Source of the DNA: Sulfuriroseicoccus oceanibius | Lineage (GTDB): Bacteria > Verrucomicrobiota > Verrucomicrobiia > Verrucomicrobiales > SLCJ01 | Assembly (NCBI RefSeq): GCF_010681825.2 | Contig: NZ_CP066776.1 | Coordinates: 1,302,001 to 1,366,000, forward strand | DNA length: 64,000 nt | Direction of reading: 5' to 3' | Part shown: positions 1 to 8,901 of the stretch, one piece after another | Layout: each line of letters starts with the position of its first letter | How positions within the stretch are numbered: position 1 is the stretch's first letter | Translations under genes and position numbers: made by a program | The notes under the pieces: generated by a model | What the model was told of the DNA's origin: nothing | Seen by the model: the letters and a program-made list of their open reading frames with translations, nothing else | The model's database searches: none

Positions 1-378
1 GATCAGTACCGTGTGGACAAAGGGAAGCCGCTGACCTGGATCACCACGATGGCGCGCAACCGCGCAATCGACCGTCTTCGAGCCAAGCAACGCCGCGCTC
101 GCTTGACCGAGAGTTTCAAGGAGCAGGAGGAAGGGCACGAGTCACGTCGCCGCGAAGATTCGCTGCGATTGGTGGAGTGGGGTGATCGCAACCGCACCGT
201 CCGCAGTGCGGTGATGGAGTTGTCCGAACCCCAGCGTGAGGCGATCCAGATGGTGTATTTTTCAGGGCTCACCCAAGCTGAGGCCGCTGATCAGTTGGGC
301 GAACCACTGGGCACTGTAAAAGCTAGAATCCGCCGTGGGATCCTGCGCTTGAGGAAAGTGATGCCACTGCGCCTGTGA
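1..378 (+). CDS. ECF-type RNA polymerase sigma factor, 3' part (partial)
   Basis: The frame is open from the first base, so the 5' end lies outside the window. The visible 125 codons hold the end of sigma region 2, with the region 2.3/2.4 pattern W-I-T-T-M-A-R-N-R-A-I-D-R-L-R, and a complete region 4 helix-turn-helix (L-T-Q-A-E-A-A-D-Q-L-G-E-P-L-G-T-V-K-A-R). Regions 1.1 and 3 are absent from what can be seen, as in extracytoplasmic-function sigma factors that direct RNA polymerase to stress or surface-response promoters. No anti-sigma gene follows. A strong terminator starts about 30 bp after the stop. The specific regulon cannot be told from the sequence. Confidence 0.9.
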   Translation, partial: DQYRVDKGKPLTWITTMARNRAIDRLRAKQRRARLTESFKEQEEGHESRRREDSLRLVEWGDRNRTVRSAVMELSEPQREAIQMVYFSGLTQAEAADQLGEPLGTVKARIRRGILRLRKVMPLRL

Positions 379-408
379 GCGTTGAGTCATTCTCCGGAAT
401 ACCATCTG

Positions 409-434
409 AGCACCCCGAGTGGGGTGCTTTTTTT
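409..434 (+). terminator. Rho-independent terminator of the sigma factor gene
   Basis: A perfect 8-bp stem (409-416 with 421-428) closes a GAGT loop and runs into seven T residues. It sits 30 bp after the sigma-factor stop codon. Confidence 0.9.
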
Positions 435-484
435 GTGGCTGGATTTGGCTCGATTGGTGGGGTGATGTTGTTAATGATCTCGTG

Positions 485-1309
485 ATGAGTTCGCTGCCTC
501 CGCGTCCGTTGATTTCCGCGAGTGTCTTGGTGTTTGCTGTTTCGCTGATGCTGATGATGTTTCCCTTTGTGACGCGGTTGTTGGGGGATGGCGGTGACGT
601 GTTTGGGGTGATTCCTGTGGGAGCTCTTGGGCTGCATGCAGTGCTGGCGGTGTGGAATGGATCGGATAAGGCGCGCAAGCGGTGCCTGTGGAGCTTGGGA
701 GCGGGAATTGCGGCGGCTGTGTTATTCGCGGTGTTGTTCTCGATCGATGTGGGATCGGTGGATGGCTTGGCGGCTCATGACTTCCGGGTGGTGGTCGGTG
801 CGCTTGCCGCTGCTGTGGTGAGTGATGTTTGGTTGTTGCTGTGGGTGGTGCAGAAGAAGCATGCGCGTTGGTTCGAGCGGGCTGCGCCAAATACGCATCT
901 TGAGGGTGAGGTGCGGCGGGTAATCCGAGTTTTTCCGTTGGTAGCGGTGGTTTTCGGAGGGCTTTTGTGGTGGCGTGCTGCGGCGCGCGACGATGCGTTG
1001 TTTGATTTGAATGTGGAAGTCGTGGCGGTGGATGGGCTGACAGGGAAGGTGATCGACAATCCCAAGTTGTGGAGTCGGGCGTGGAGTGGTGGTGTGGAGT
1101 GGGGTCCTGCATCCTTGCCGAAGTATTGGTTCGAGGATGGTGATGGTGGGATTTGGGTTCGAGGCGTGTCGGACCGTCCGCTGGAGTTCGCGGTTTCTGC
1201 TGAGGGATATGTTTCGGAGACTGTGACCCTGAGTCCGGACAGTGGGCAACGACTGGAGGTGCGGCTACCGGTGCGGTTACCAGTTCAGCTGCGGATGAAG
1301 GCGGAGTAG
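485..1309 (+). CDS. Hypothetical multi-pass membrane protein
   Basis: The product is about 274 residues with roughly five hydrophobic segments in the first 190 residues, followed by a soluble C-terminal part of about 85 residues. That tail resembles a small beta-sandwich or carboxypeptidase-regulatory-like domain (pattern P-L-E-F-A-V-S-A-E-G-Y). The frame is open further upstream to 419, but that start lies inside the preceding terminator, so the ATG at 485 was chosen. I do not recognise the family. It stands alone between a plus-strand terminator and a minus-strand gene. Confidence 0.65.
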   Translation: MSSLPPRPLISASVLVFAVSLMLMMFPFVTRLLGDGGDVFGVIPVGALGLHAVLAVWNGSDKARKRCLWSLGAGIAAAVLFAVLFSIDVGSVDGLAAHDFRVVVGALAAAVVSDVWLLLWVVQKKHARWFERAAPNTHLEGEVRRVIRVFPLVAVVFGGLLWWRAAARDDALFDLNVEVVAVDGLTGKVIDNPKLWSRAWSGGVEWGPASLPKYWFEDGDGGIWVRGVSDRPLEFAVSAEGYVSETVTLSPDSGQRLEVRLPVRLPVQLRMKAE

Positions 1310-1331
1310 GGGGCGGCTGGGGGGGAAAGAA

Positions 1332-1366
1332 AAACGCTCCGCAACGACGGGCGTTGGGGAGCGTTT
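1332..1366 (-). terminator. Terminator of the small minus-strand gene
   Basis: A 9-bp stem (1332-1340 with 1358-1366) is followed on the minus strand by a T-rich run. It lies just beyond the stop of the 1391-1720 gene and could also stop transcription from the plus-strand gene ending at 1309. Confidence 0.75.
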
Positions 1367-1390
1367 GCTAGAGAAGGATGTGGTGGGAAG

Positions 1391-1720
1391 TTAATCTTCC
1401 TCGGTGATCGGGTATCCGCAGCAGTCGTGGACGATGGCGTGGAAGTCGATGTGGAACCACTTCTTGAAGGTGTCGAACGAGCGGTTCTTCGGCCAGCCGG
1501 CGGGATCGGTGTGCCAGTCGTAGAGTTCGGCTTCGAAGATCACTTCGAACCCTTCCGAGAGGACGTCCATGGCATCCTTGTTGGATTCAAACTCGGGGAT
1601 GAGGTAGACGGTGCGGTCTTCGTTGATGACGTCTTCAGAGATTTTCGGGCCATCGAGCGAGTGAACCCAATCGATGAATGGTTTTTTCGGGCGAACGATG
1701 ACGCTGCTGCGGTTGATCAT
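1391..1720 (-). CDS. Small conserved hypothetical protein
   Basis: About 109 residues, soluble and rich in aromatic and acidic residues (Y-D-W-H-T-D-P-A-G-W-P near the middle, then F-H-I-D-F-H-A-I-V-H-D-C-C-G-Y). The frame extends 12 codons upstream, but the ATG at 1720 (M-I-N-R-S) gives the compact globular protein. No catalytic motif is recognised with confidence; the His/Asp/Cys-rich C-terminus might bind metal, which is inference. It has its own terminator. Confidence 0.7.
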   Translation of the reverse strand: MINRSSVIVRPKKPFIDWVHSLDGPKISEDVINEDRTVYLIPEFESNKDAMDVLSEGFEVIFEAELYDWHTDPAGWPKNRSFDTFKKWFHIDFHAIVHDCCGYPITEED

Positions 1721-1770
1721 AGGGCGAGTTTTAGCAGGGCTGGAGCGGGCCCGCAAGCAAGCGGGTGTGA

Positions 1771-2748
1771 TTAAGCGAAGCGTTGTTGGGCGAAGGCGAC
1801 GCGGGACTCCGCGGTCGAGAGGATGCGGTCCTTGCGGCTGATGGATTCGATGGCTTCTAGGCGGTCGAGCAGGCCGGCATTGTTGGCGACTTGGATGGCT
1901 AGGCCTGGGCGAGCGTTGAGTTCGAGGATGAGTGGCCCCAGGTTTTTATCGAGCACGATATCCGCGCCGAGGTATCCGAGTTCGGTCATTTCGTAGCATT
2001 GCGATGCCAAATGAATGAGCTTGTCCCATTGGGGGACGACGAGTTCGCGCAGATCGCGACCGGTATCGGGGTGTTTTAGGACTGGGCGGTTGAACTGGAC
2101 TGCGCTGCGGGCTTTACCGGTGATCAGGTCGATTCCTACACCAACAGCCCCTTGGTGCAGGTTGGCTTTGCCATCGGATGCCGCGGTTGAAAGGCGCATC
2201 ATCGCCATGACCGGGTAGCCTTGGAATACGATGACGCGGATATCCGGAACTCCTTGGTAGGAGAATCCATCAAAGGCATCGCTGAACTGAATCGCGTATT
2301 CGATCATCGCCTTGTCGTGTTTTCCGCCGAGGCTGTAGAGTCCGCTCAGTGTGTTGCTGACGTGGCGGCGCAGGTCGCCATGGTCTAGGCGTCCGCCGCT
2401 GGGTTTGATGAATGTTTCCGCCTCGCGTCCGGTGATGACGAGAATGCCTTTGCCGGCGCTGCCCTGTGAGGGTTTGATGACGAACTGTTGGTGGTCGCCG
2501 ACGATTTTCGCGAGTTTTTTGACGCCGGACTGGTTGGTAACGACGCCGTAGAGCTCGGGGACATTGAGCCCGAACTCTTTGGCGAGCAGCTTGGTTTTGA
2601 GTTTGTCGTCGACTCGCGGGTAGAGTTCGCGGCGGTTGTAGCGGGCGATGTAGTGCGAGTTGCGGTGGTTCATCCCGACGATGCCGCGTTTGCGCAGCTC
2701 CGACGGCTTGCACCATTCGACCTTGAATCGCTGGAGAAATGAGGCCAT
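1771..2748 (-). CDS. RimK-related alpha-L-glutamate ligase-like ATP-grasp protein
   Basis: A 325-residue ATP-grasp enzyme. The glycine-rich ATP-binding segment is V-I-K-P-S-Q-G-S-A-G-K-G, and the Mg-binding end of the fold is seen in L-G-Y-L-G-A-D-I-V-L-D and L-I-L-E-L-N-A-R-P-G. It matches the RimK-related ligases that are encoded together with a 7TM/inactive transglutaminase protein and a retropepsin-like protease, as here. The family is expected to form amide bonds with glutamate or a related amino acid on a peptide or protein acceptor; the acceptor is unknown. Its start overlaps the upstream stop as TAATG, so the two genes are translationally coupled. Confidence 0.88.
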   Translation of the reverse strand: MASFLQRFKVEWCKPSELRKRGIVGMNHRNSHYIARYNRRELYPRVDDKLKTKLLAKEFGLNVPELYGVVTNQSGVKKLAKIVGDHQQFVIKPSQGSAGKGILVITGREAETFIKPSGGRLDHGDLRRHVSNTLSGLYSLGGKHDKAMIEYAIQFSDAFDGFSYQGVPDIRVIVFQGYPVMAMMRLSTAASDGKANLHQGAVGVGIDLITGKARSAVQFNRPVLKHPDTGRDLRELVVPQWDKLIHLASQCYEMTELGYLGADIVLDKNLGPLILELNARPGLAIQVANNAGLLDRLEAIESISRKDRILSTAESRVAFAQQRFA

Positions 2749-4310
2749 TAGCGGGGGGCGTTATCCTGTGATTTGACCAGCGGGGCGAAGCGAACCAACT
2801 CCGACAAGCGGTAGCCTGCGTATTGGCCCAGCGCGAGAATCACCGCCAGCACGACGAGCAACAGTTCTGGGAAAATGAACACCTGATAGCGTAGGGTTGG
2901 GTTGCCCATGACCAGATAGGCGAGTACGGCGACCAACAAACTGCCGCTGGTTTGTTTAGCGACTTCGCCGGCTCCATCTTCCTCCCACAGAATCGACAGG
3001 CGCTCGACGGTCCACGCGAGAATGATGGTGGGGAAGAGCGTGACCGATTGGGCGATGACCAGGTTGAACTTGGATCCAATAATCCCGAAACCGACCATGA
3101 TTCCGATCACGACGACAACGACTGCCGAGATCCGCGGGACCAGCAGCAGGTCGAGTTTCGACAGATAAGAGCGGACAATCAGACCAACGCTAACGACGAT
3201 GGTGAACAAGAGTAGGCCGGGAAGGAGGTCGGTTTTGAGGAACGACATGGCCAGAAGGATGGGCATGAAGGTTCCCGAAGTTTTGATGCCGACGATGTTG
3301 CGCATGATGACGACGACCAGGGCGCCGAATGGGATCATGAGGAGCAAGCGGTAGGCGTTTTGTTGCTCGATGGAGAGCGATGAGAGTGAGAGGTCGGTGA
3401 GGGTTTCTTGTTTCCGGCGCGCTGCGGTTTCCTGGACGAGTTCGGCGGGGAGGAATTGCTCAATGGTGGAGAACGAGATGCGGCCGTTGCGGCCACCGCT
3501 GAGTTCGACCAATGCCGGGCCGCCGCGCTGCCAGATGAGCGCTTTGCTGGTATCGAGCGGGTGGGGCGAGCCGAAGGCAAAGAGTTGCATTTTTCCGTTG
3601 TCGATGACGGCGACGGCGTGTTGCAGGCTGATATTCGATGCGCTTTTTTCGAGTGGGATATAGCGTATGAAGTGGGCGTCGAGTCCGGCTTTGGCGAGCA
3701 GTTGATGGAGGAGTTGGTTTTCCTCGAGCGGCTTTTTGCGATTTGCCAGCAGAGCCTGGACGTTTTGGTTGTTGCTGTCTTTGAGGATCGTGAGCAGCTG
3801 GCTGACGAACGACTCGGTGTCGGCGGAGTACTGACGAGCCAAGGCGATGATTTCGTCCGCGGCGACGGCTTGCGGGCCCTCTTGCAAGTCGGCCGGAAGT
3901 TCTACCGGAGGTGAGGGAAGCAGAGGGATTGGGGTTTCCGGACGTTGGTAGATGTCGATGCGGTAGAAGAGTTCCTGCTTGCCCTCGGCTTGTTGCTTCG
4001 ACCACGTGACGTAGCGGAAGAAAGACGAGGCGTCTTCCGCTGTTGGTGGTGGTGTGAAGCCGAAGTTCGGGGAGGCTCCGCTTTCCTCCAGGATGCCTAG
4101 CCGGGGTTGCTCGTCGGGAACGGCAAAGCGGACACGGACAGGAGTGTCCGGCTCGGCGGTGAACGTGAGTTTTGCCTCGATGGTCCAGACCGGAAGTTTT
4201 TGGTCGGGAGTCAGGGGGTAACCGGTTTGGAAGTGCCGGTAGAGGGTGGACGCAAGTCCGATGACCGCCAAGGTGGCGATCAGGATGCGGAGTTGAATAG
4301 CGGACTTCAT
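2748..4310 (-). CDS. Inactive transglutaminase fused to seven transmembrane helices
   Basis: A 520-residue protein with an N-terminal membrane anchor near residues 7-25, then a periplasmic transglutaminase-like part, then a C-terminal block of about seven hydrophobic helices starting near L-L-L-M-I-P-F-G-A-L. Iyer and colleagues described this architecture in their survey of amidoligases as an inactive transglutaminase fused to 7TM, always near a RimK-like ligase. It probably presents or senses the substrate of the adjacent ATP-grasp ligase at the membrane (inference). Its stop overlaps the ligase start by one base, and 41 bp separate it from the protease gene upstream. Confidence 0.87.
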   Translation of the reverse strand: MKSAIQLRILIATLAVIGLASTLYRHFQTGYPLTPDQKLPVWTIEAKLTFTAEPDTPVRVRFAVPDEQPRLGILEESGASPNFGFTPPPTAEDASSFFRYVTWSKQQAEGKQELFYRIDIYQRPETPIPLLPSPPVELPADLQEGPQAVAADEIIALARQYSADTESFVSQLLTILKDSNNQNVQALLANRKKPLEENQLLHQLLAKAGLDAHFIRYIPLEKSASNISLQHAVAVIDNGKMQLFAFGSPHPLDTSKALIWQRGGPALVELSGGRNGRISFSTIEQFLPAELVQETAARRKQETLTDLSLSSLSIEQQNAYRLLLMIPFGALVVVIMRNIVGIKTSGTFMPILLAMSFLKTDLLPGLLLFTIVVSVGLIVRSYLSKLDLLLVPRISAVVVVVIGIMVGFGIIGSKFNLVIAQSVTLFPTIILAWTVERLSILWEEDGAGEVAKQTSGSLLVAVLAYLVMGNPTLRYQVFIFPELLLVVLAVILALGQYAGYRLSELVRFAPLVKSQDNAPR

Positions 4311-4351
4311 GAGGCCAGATGGGCGGAAAGCGTGCTGTATCGGGGACGGCG

Positions 4352-4924
4352 TTAGTTCTTGCCTCCCGATGATTTTGGAGCGTTGTCCTTGGTGTCGGTG
4401 GCCCAGAGGTCGGGCTTTTCGAGTGTGTTCTTGCGGCTGACGTCGACAATGGCAGTGCCGTGCAAGAGATTGCGACCGACGAGCAGCGGGTATTGGTAGA
4501 GGCTGCGGTCGGTGAGGGTGAACTCGGTGGGGCGGATTTCCTCGCCGAATGCGGCGCGCAGTTTGACTACCATTCGCCGTTCGAATTCACCTTCCTGGTG
4601 TTTGATTTTAACGCGGCGGACCTGTGGGCGTTCGAGGAGAATGGGTTCCTTGGTTGTTGGGTTGATGAGTTGGAAACGGACCCATTTTTTGCCGTCGCGT
4701 TCGAAGGCTTCGATGTTTTCCGCATGAATCGAACAGGTCTCCGCGCCGGTGTCGATACGGGCTTCGAAGTGCGTTCCAGCTTCGACGATTCCGACGGGCT
4801 CCACCTCGCCGACGATGATCGGCTCCTCCTGTGTGGCACTCGTGGATGAGGGGCTCTCGGCGTGGACCATGAGGGCCATTGCGAGCGAGAGGAGTGTCGA
4901 ATATGTCAGTTGAAGTATCTTCAT
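4352..4924 (-). CDS. Exported retropepsin-like (ATP-dependent zinc) protease
   Basis: A 190-residue protein with a signal peptide (about residues 1-22, ending A-E-S) and a single aspartic-protease motif D-T-G-A-E-T-C-S at residues 58-65. A second glycine-rich flap region reads Y-P-L-L-V-G-R-N-L-L. It belongs to the family usually labelled ATP-dependent zinc protease or RimB-like. It is the first gene of a three-gene minus-strand operon with the 7TM transglutaminase protein and the ATP-grasp ligase. The gene set suggests addition and removal of peptide tags in the envelope, but the substrate is not known. Confidence 0.88.
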   Translation of the reverse strand: MKILQLTYSTLLSLAMALMVHAESPSSTSATQEEPIIVGEVEPVGIVEAGTHFEARIDTGAETCSIHAENIEAFERDGKKWVRFQLINPTTKEPILLERPQVRRVKIKHQEGEFERRMVVKLRAAFGEEIRPTEFTLTDRSLYQYPLLVGRNLLHGTAIVDVSRKNTLEKPDLWATDTKDNAPKSSGGKN

Positions 4925-5113
4925 GAGTAACAGTAATCAACGCTTGTTTATTGAGTCCCGTCAATGGGCTGAGCGAGTGATTAAATACTGGTTTTTCTTG
5001 AGCCGTTCGGATGGAGGTTGATTGATGTACGGATCGGTGTTCAGGATGATTCCGCATGAAACCCTTACGTCTCTTGGGACGTTGTTGGGCTTGCCTGATC
5101 GCCCGAAATTGTG

Positions 5114-7342
5114 ATGTCCGCGCCTTCTCTTCGTTCTGATGCTTCTCACTGTGCCCTCGAGGTTCGTGGGAAGTTTTTGTGGTGCGGTGGGGAGAAGCAT
5201 TTTGCGCGGATGGTGACTTACGGGCCGTTCCCCGATGCCTCGTGTGGGGAGGATGGGATGCTGCCGCCACGAGATGTGGTGGAGTCCGACCTGCGAGCTG
5301 TGCGCGGGGCGGGGTTTAATGCGGTGCGTTTGTATGAAGTGCCGCCTGAGTGGTTCGTTGAGATTTGTGGGCAACTCGGGCTGAAGGTGTGGTTCGGCGT
5401 GCCGTGGGGCTGGCATTTGGACTTTTTATCTGAGCGTGAAGATAGGCGGCATTTACTGGCCGAGGGGCGTGAGCAGTTGCAGCGCGCGGTGAGGCGCTAC
5501 GCGGGGAGCCCTGTCATCGGTGGGATTTTCGTCGCCAATGAGGTGCCGGTGGATTTGGTGCGCTGGATGGGCTGGCGCAATGTGCGGCGGGCATTGGAGG
5601 AAATGATCGATCTGGCAAAAGCGATCGACCCGGAGCGCTTGCTGACCTACGCGAACTATCCGCCGACCGAATGGATCGCTCCACGCAATGCCGATGTCTT
5701 TGCGATCAATGTGTACCTTCACGAGCGCGGAGCCTACGAGGGCTACCTGCAACACGCGCATTTACTGGCGGGAGATCGGCCGGTGTTGGTGAGTGAAGCG
5801 GGAGCGGACGTGCCGCGTGAGGGGGAGTCCTTTCAAGCGGAGATGATGCGGTGGGCGTATCAATCGGCGGCGGATGTGGGGGCGTGCGGGGTTTGTTGGT
5901 TTGCGTGGTCTGGTGACTGGCGGGCGCCGGATGGCGGGCGCAATGATGATTGGGATTTTGGGCTGGTTGCGGCGGATGGCACGGAGCGTCAGGCGTTGCG
6001 GGATGCCCGTGAGTGGTTGGAGCAGTGCGACGGGCTTCCGCAATGGGAGAGCGACAATTCCGTCTCGGTGGCGGTCGTCGTTTGTACCCGCAATGGCGGT
6101 GAGCGGATTGCGAGGTGTCTCGAGGCGTTGTTGGCAAGCCGGCGGCCGGCGGACGAGATTGTGGTGGTGGATGATGGATCCACCGATGACACTGCGGCGG
6201 AGGTTCGGAGGTTCCCGTCAGTTAAGTTGGTAAGCATTGAGCCGTCCGGGTTGAGCGCCGCGCGCAACCGGGGGGCGGAAGAAACTTCAGCTGATTGGAT
6301 CGCCTATACCGATGACGATTGTCAGGCCGACCCGGACTGGATCGGGGCACTGGTGCGGCACGTCTCGCGTCGTGAATGCGGGGCTCTGGGCGGGCCGAAT
6401 GTGCCGCCGTTGAGTGAGGCTGGGGGAGGTCGGCAGTGGATCCTCGACCACGCGCCGGGTACGGCAAATGCCGTGATGATGGATGACCTGCGCGCCGAGC
6501 ATTTGCCAGGGTGTAACCTGGTGGTGCGGCGTGATGCATTTGAGGCAATTGGTGGGTTCCGCAGGCAGTACGTGACGGCAGGTGATGACGTGGATCTTTG
6601 TTGGCGTTTGATTGATGCTGGGTTCGAGTTGCACTATGTGCCCTCCGCAATGGTGTGGCACGAGCGTCGGCCAAGCCTGCGCAAGTATTTGAAACAACAA
6701 GTCGGCTACGGTCGCGCCGAAGCACTGCTCGCGAGGGATTGGGCGGCGCGGGTCGGCTCTGGCGGCGCCCGCTGGGATGGCGTGGTGTATGGTGCGTCCG
6801 GGCTGGCATTTGATCCGGCCGGGGTTTATGGCGGTGCCTTTGCCTCGCCCGGATTTCCTGTTTTGCTGGCGGGGAATGCGCCGTGGGATGGGGCGGCGGA
6901 CATTCACGTGGCGGGTTGGTTGCCGCAGCGGTGGCAGATGGTTGCGCGTTGGATGTTCAAGTGGCAGCGTTGGGCGCGGGCGTACGGTCGTTGGCGTGGA
7001 GGATTGCGGATGACGGTGCCTTATGTGGTCCGGGGAAGATCGAGTGAGCTGGTGGAGCTGTGTGATGTGCTGTGGGTGGAACTGTCTGCCGGCGTGTGCA
7101 GGGAGGAATGGTTGCGTGGCGTGGTGGCAGAGCTGCGCTCGCTCGGATGGGTTGTGGAACCCGACGACGGGGGGCAGCACTGGGACTTGGAGGTCTCAGT
7201 CGGCAGTGGGCGCGCTCCTGTTCAGATTCTGACGGTGGCGGAGGTCGACGGTGCCAGTGGGCTCAACCAAGTGGGCGTGCGGATCGACGGGCGCGACGTA
7301 GAGGCGGTCGAGCGGGTGCGCGCCGCGGTGCGTGCACTGTGA
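5114..7342 (+). CDS. Glycoside hydrolase (GH2-type TIM barrel) fused to family 2 glycosyltransferase
   Basis: About 742 residues in two enzymatic parts. Residues 15-305 look like a GH2/clan A TIM barrel: V-A-N-E-V with candidate acid/base Glu143, and V-L-V-S-E-A-G with candidate nucleophile Glu228. Residues 316-560 are a GT-A glycosyltransferase 2 domain with V-V-V-D-D-G-S-T-D-D and the Y-T-D-D-D-C metal-binding motif, and a D-D-V-D-L-C-W-R segment further on. The last 180 residues are not assigned. No signal peptide is visible, so a cytoplasmic role in polysaccharide synthesis or trimming is likely (inference). A GTG precedes the chosen ATG directly. It runs convergent to the next gene with an 11-bp gap. 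Confidence 0.82.
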   Translation: MSAPSLRSDASHCALEVRGKFLWCGGEKHFARMVTYGPFPDASCGEDGMLPPRDVVESDLRAVRGAGFNAVRLYEVPPEWFVEICGQLGLKVWFGVPWGWHLDFLSEREDRRHLLAEGREQLQRAVRRYAGSPVIGGIFVANEVPVDLVRWMGWRNVRRALEEMIDLAKAIDPERLLTYANYPPTEWIAPRNADVFAINVYLHERGAYEGYLQHAHLLAGDRPVLVSEAGADVPREGESFQAEMMRWAYQSAADVGACGVCWFAWSGDWRAPDGGRNDDWDFGLVAADGTERQALRDAREWLEQCDGLPQWESDNSVSVAVVVCTRNGGERIARCLEALLASRRPADEIVVVDDGSTDDTAAEVRRFPSVKLVSIEPSGLSAARNRGAEETSADWIAYTDDDCQADPDWIGALVRHVSRRECGALGGPNVPPLSEAGGGRQWILDHAPGTANAVMMDDLRAEHLPGCNLVVRRDAFEAIGGFRRQYVTAGDDVDLCWRLIDAGFELHYVPSAMVWHERRPSLRKYLKQQVGYGRAEALLARDWAARVGSGGARWDGVVYGASGLAFDPAGVYGGAFASPGFPVLLAGNAPWDGAADIHVAGWLPQRWQMVARWMFKWQRWARAYGRWRGGLRMTVPYVVRGRSSELVELCDVLWVELSAGVCREEWLRGVVAELRSLGWVVEPDDGGQHWDLEVSVGSGRAPVQILTVAEVDGASGLNQVGVRIDGRDVEAVERVRAAVRAL

Positions 7343-7353
7343 CGGTTGTTCGG

Positions 7354-8184
7354 CTAGCGCTCCAAGCCGAGGACGCGCAGAATCAAACGCGAGAACTCAC
7401 CGGCGGCGGTGAGGCATTCTCCCAGGTATGAGGTGAGTGAAACCTCCTTCGATGCGAGCACGAGCAAGGCAACGATTTGAACGAGGTTCATCAGGTAGAT
7501 GACGACCAGTGAATAGAAGGTGCCGTTCTGATCGAGGTCGGATTGGCCCTTGCGGATCATCGACAGCGTGAACGTGAGGTGGAAGCCCCAGGTGATTCCG
7601 GTGACGAAGAACAAGAGGCGGTCAAAGTAGGGGATGGTGACGAGCCACCAGTGCACCGCCGTGAGCGTGGAGATGCTGAAGACCGTGTAGATCGGAACGA
7701 AGTAGGGCGACAGCGAGATCCACGTGTTGGTCTTGTTGCTGAGGATGTAGCCACCATCGTGCGAGACGCTGAACCCGCCGACTTTGCCGCCACTGAGGAG
7801 AACGAAGATGGCGTGGGTCAGTTCGTGGCCGAAGACGTAGAGCGTGGTCGGGCGGGGGAAGAAGAGAAAGTATGCCGACCACAGGGAGAGCCCTGTTGAG
7901 AAGAAGACCAGCTCGGGGGACTTCCAGACGCTGCCTTCCACATTGGCATTGAAAACCTGAAGCAGTGCCAGGCTGAGGACCCAAGCAACGGGAAGAAGGA
8001 AGATGCCAATGCCGAACTTGAGCCAGGTGAGTGGGATCCGGATGGGCTCGCGCTGGGGGGCTGGGGCGCGGCGGTTGTTTTTGCCGCGGGGAGAACGAGA
8101 TCGGCGCTCCGCACGGGCCGTTGCAAGAGCAGAGGACCCACGCGCGGAGCGCCGACTTTTCTTGATGGGTTTGTTACGCGCCAC
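7354..8184 (-). CDS. M50-like integral membrane zinc metalloprotease
   Basis: 276 residues: a strongly basic 45-residue N-terminal tail, then several transmembrane segments. The zinc-protease motif H-E-L-T-H lies at residues 120-124 inside a hydrophobic helix (F-G-H-E-L-T-H-A-I-F-V-L-L-S-G-G), as in site-2-type M50 proteases. The third zinc ligand is not obvious. It may cleave a membrane-bound regulator, but no partner is apparent. It lies 62 bp downstream of efp on the same strand and may be co-transcribed. Confidence 0.75.
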   Translation of the reverse strand: MARNKPIKKSRRSARGSSALATARAERRSRSPRGKNNRRAPAPQREPIRIPLTWLKFGIGIFLLPVAWVLSLALLQVFNANVEGSVWKSPELVFFSTGLSLWSAYFLFFPRPTTLYVFGHELTHAIFVLLSGGKVGGFSVSHDGGYILSNKTNTWISLSPYFVPIYTVFSISTLTAVHWWLVTIPYFDRLLFFVTGITWGFHLTFTLSMIRKGQSDLDQNGTFYSLVVIYLMNLVQIVALLVLASKEVSLTSYLGECLTAAGEFSRLILRVLGLER

Positions 8185-8246
8185 AGCGAATGGTATGCGG
8201 ATGCGTGGTTTCCCCCATCAGGGAATTCAGAGGATTAGACGCCTGG

Positions 8247-8807
8247 TTAGGCGCGGCCGAGGTACTTGCCGGTTTCGCCGTCGATGCGGATGCGCTCGCC
8301 CTGGTTGATGAAGAGCGGAACCTGCACGACTTTGCCGGTTTCGAGAGTAACGGCTTTGGTTGGGTTATTGGCGGTGTCGCCTTTGACGCCTTCCGAGGCT
8401 TCGGTCACTTCCATTTCGATGGACGATGGGAACTCGATCGAGACAGGGGCTCCGTCGCAGTAGAGAACTTCCACTTCGAGAGCTTCAACGAGGAGGTCGG
8501 TGCCGTCACCGAGAAGGTCTTCGTCGAGAGTGATGGTCTCGTAGGAGGTGGTGTCCATGAAGTGGTATCCGGATGGGTCACTGTATGAAAACTCGACCTT
8601 CTGGCGCTCGGTAGGAACGATGTCCACTTTGTCGCCGGAGGCGAAGCGGATGTCTTTGGTCTTGCCGGACTGGAACGAGCGGATGGTCGCCATGATGAGG
8701 GCGTTGCCCTTACCTGGGGTGCGGTGTTCGATGTTGAGGACGATACCGGTTTCGCCGTTGTACTTGATGGCCTGACCTCTTTTCAGGTTGGTTGCAACAA
8801 TTGCCAT
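8247..8807 (-). CDS. efp: Elongation factor P
   Basis: A 186-residue protein of standard EF-P length with the three-barrel layout: KOW-like N-terminal domain, central domain and C-terminal OB fold (G-E-R-I-R-I-D-G-E-T-G-K-Y near the end). The tip loop that is modified in many bacteria reads T-P-G-K-G-N-A, so a lysine (Lys33) is present at the modifiable position. EF-P enters the ribosomal E site and relieves stalling at polyproline stretches. No epmA/epmB or other modification gene is nearby. Confidence 0.97.
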   Translation of the reverse strand: MAIVATNLKRGQAIKYNGETGIVLNIEHRTPGKGNALIMATIRSFQSGKTKDIRFASGDKVDIVPTERQKVEFSYSDPSGYHFMDTTSYETITLDEDLLGDGTDLLVEALEVEVLYCDGAPVSIEFPSSIEMEVTEASEGVKGDTANNPTKAVTLETGKVVQVPLFINQGERIRIDGETGKYLGRA

Positions 8808-8901
8808 GACAGGGATAGTGTTTGGTTTGGGTTCGCTAAGTCGTTTAGCTGGATGGTATGAACTATGCCGAATGACAATGACTTGTCATCCTAAATTGAT
8901 A

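Noticed and set aside
419-484. Longer N-terminus for the membrane protein at 485
   Set aside because: The earlier start lies within the terminator hairpin of the sigma factor gene; the added residues are not signal-like.
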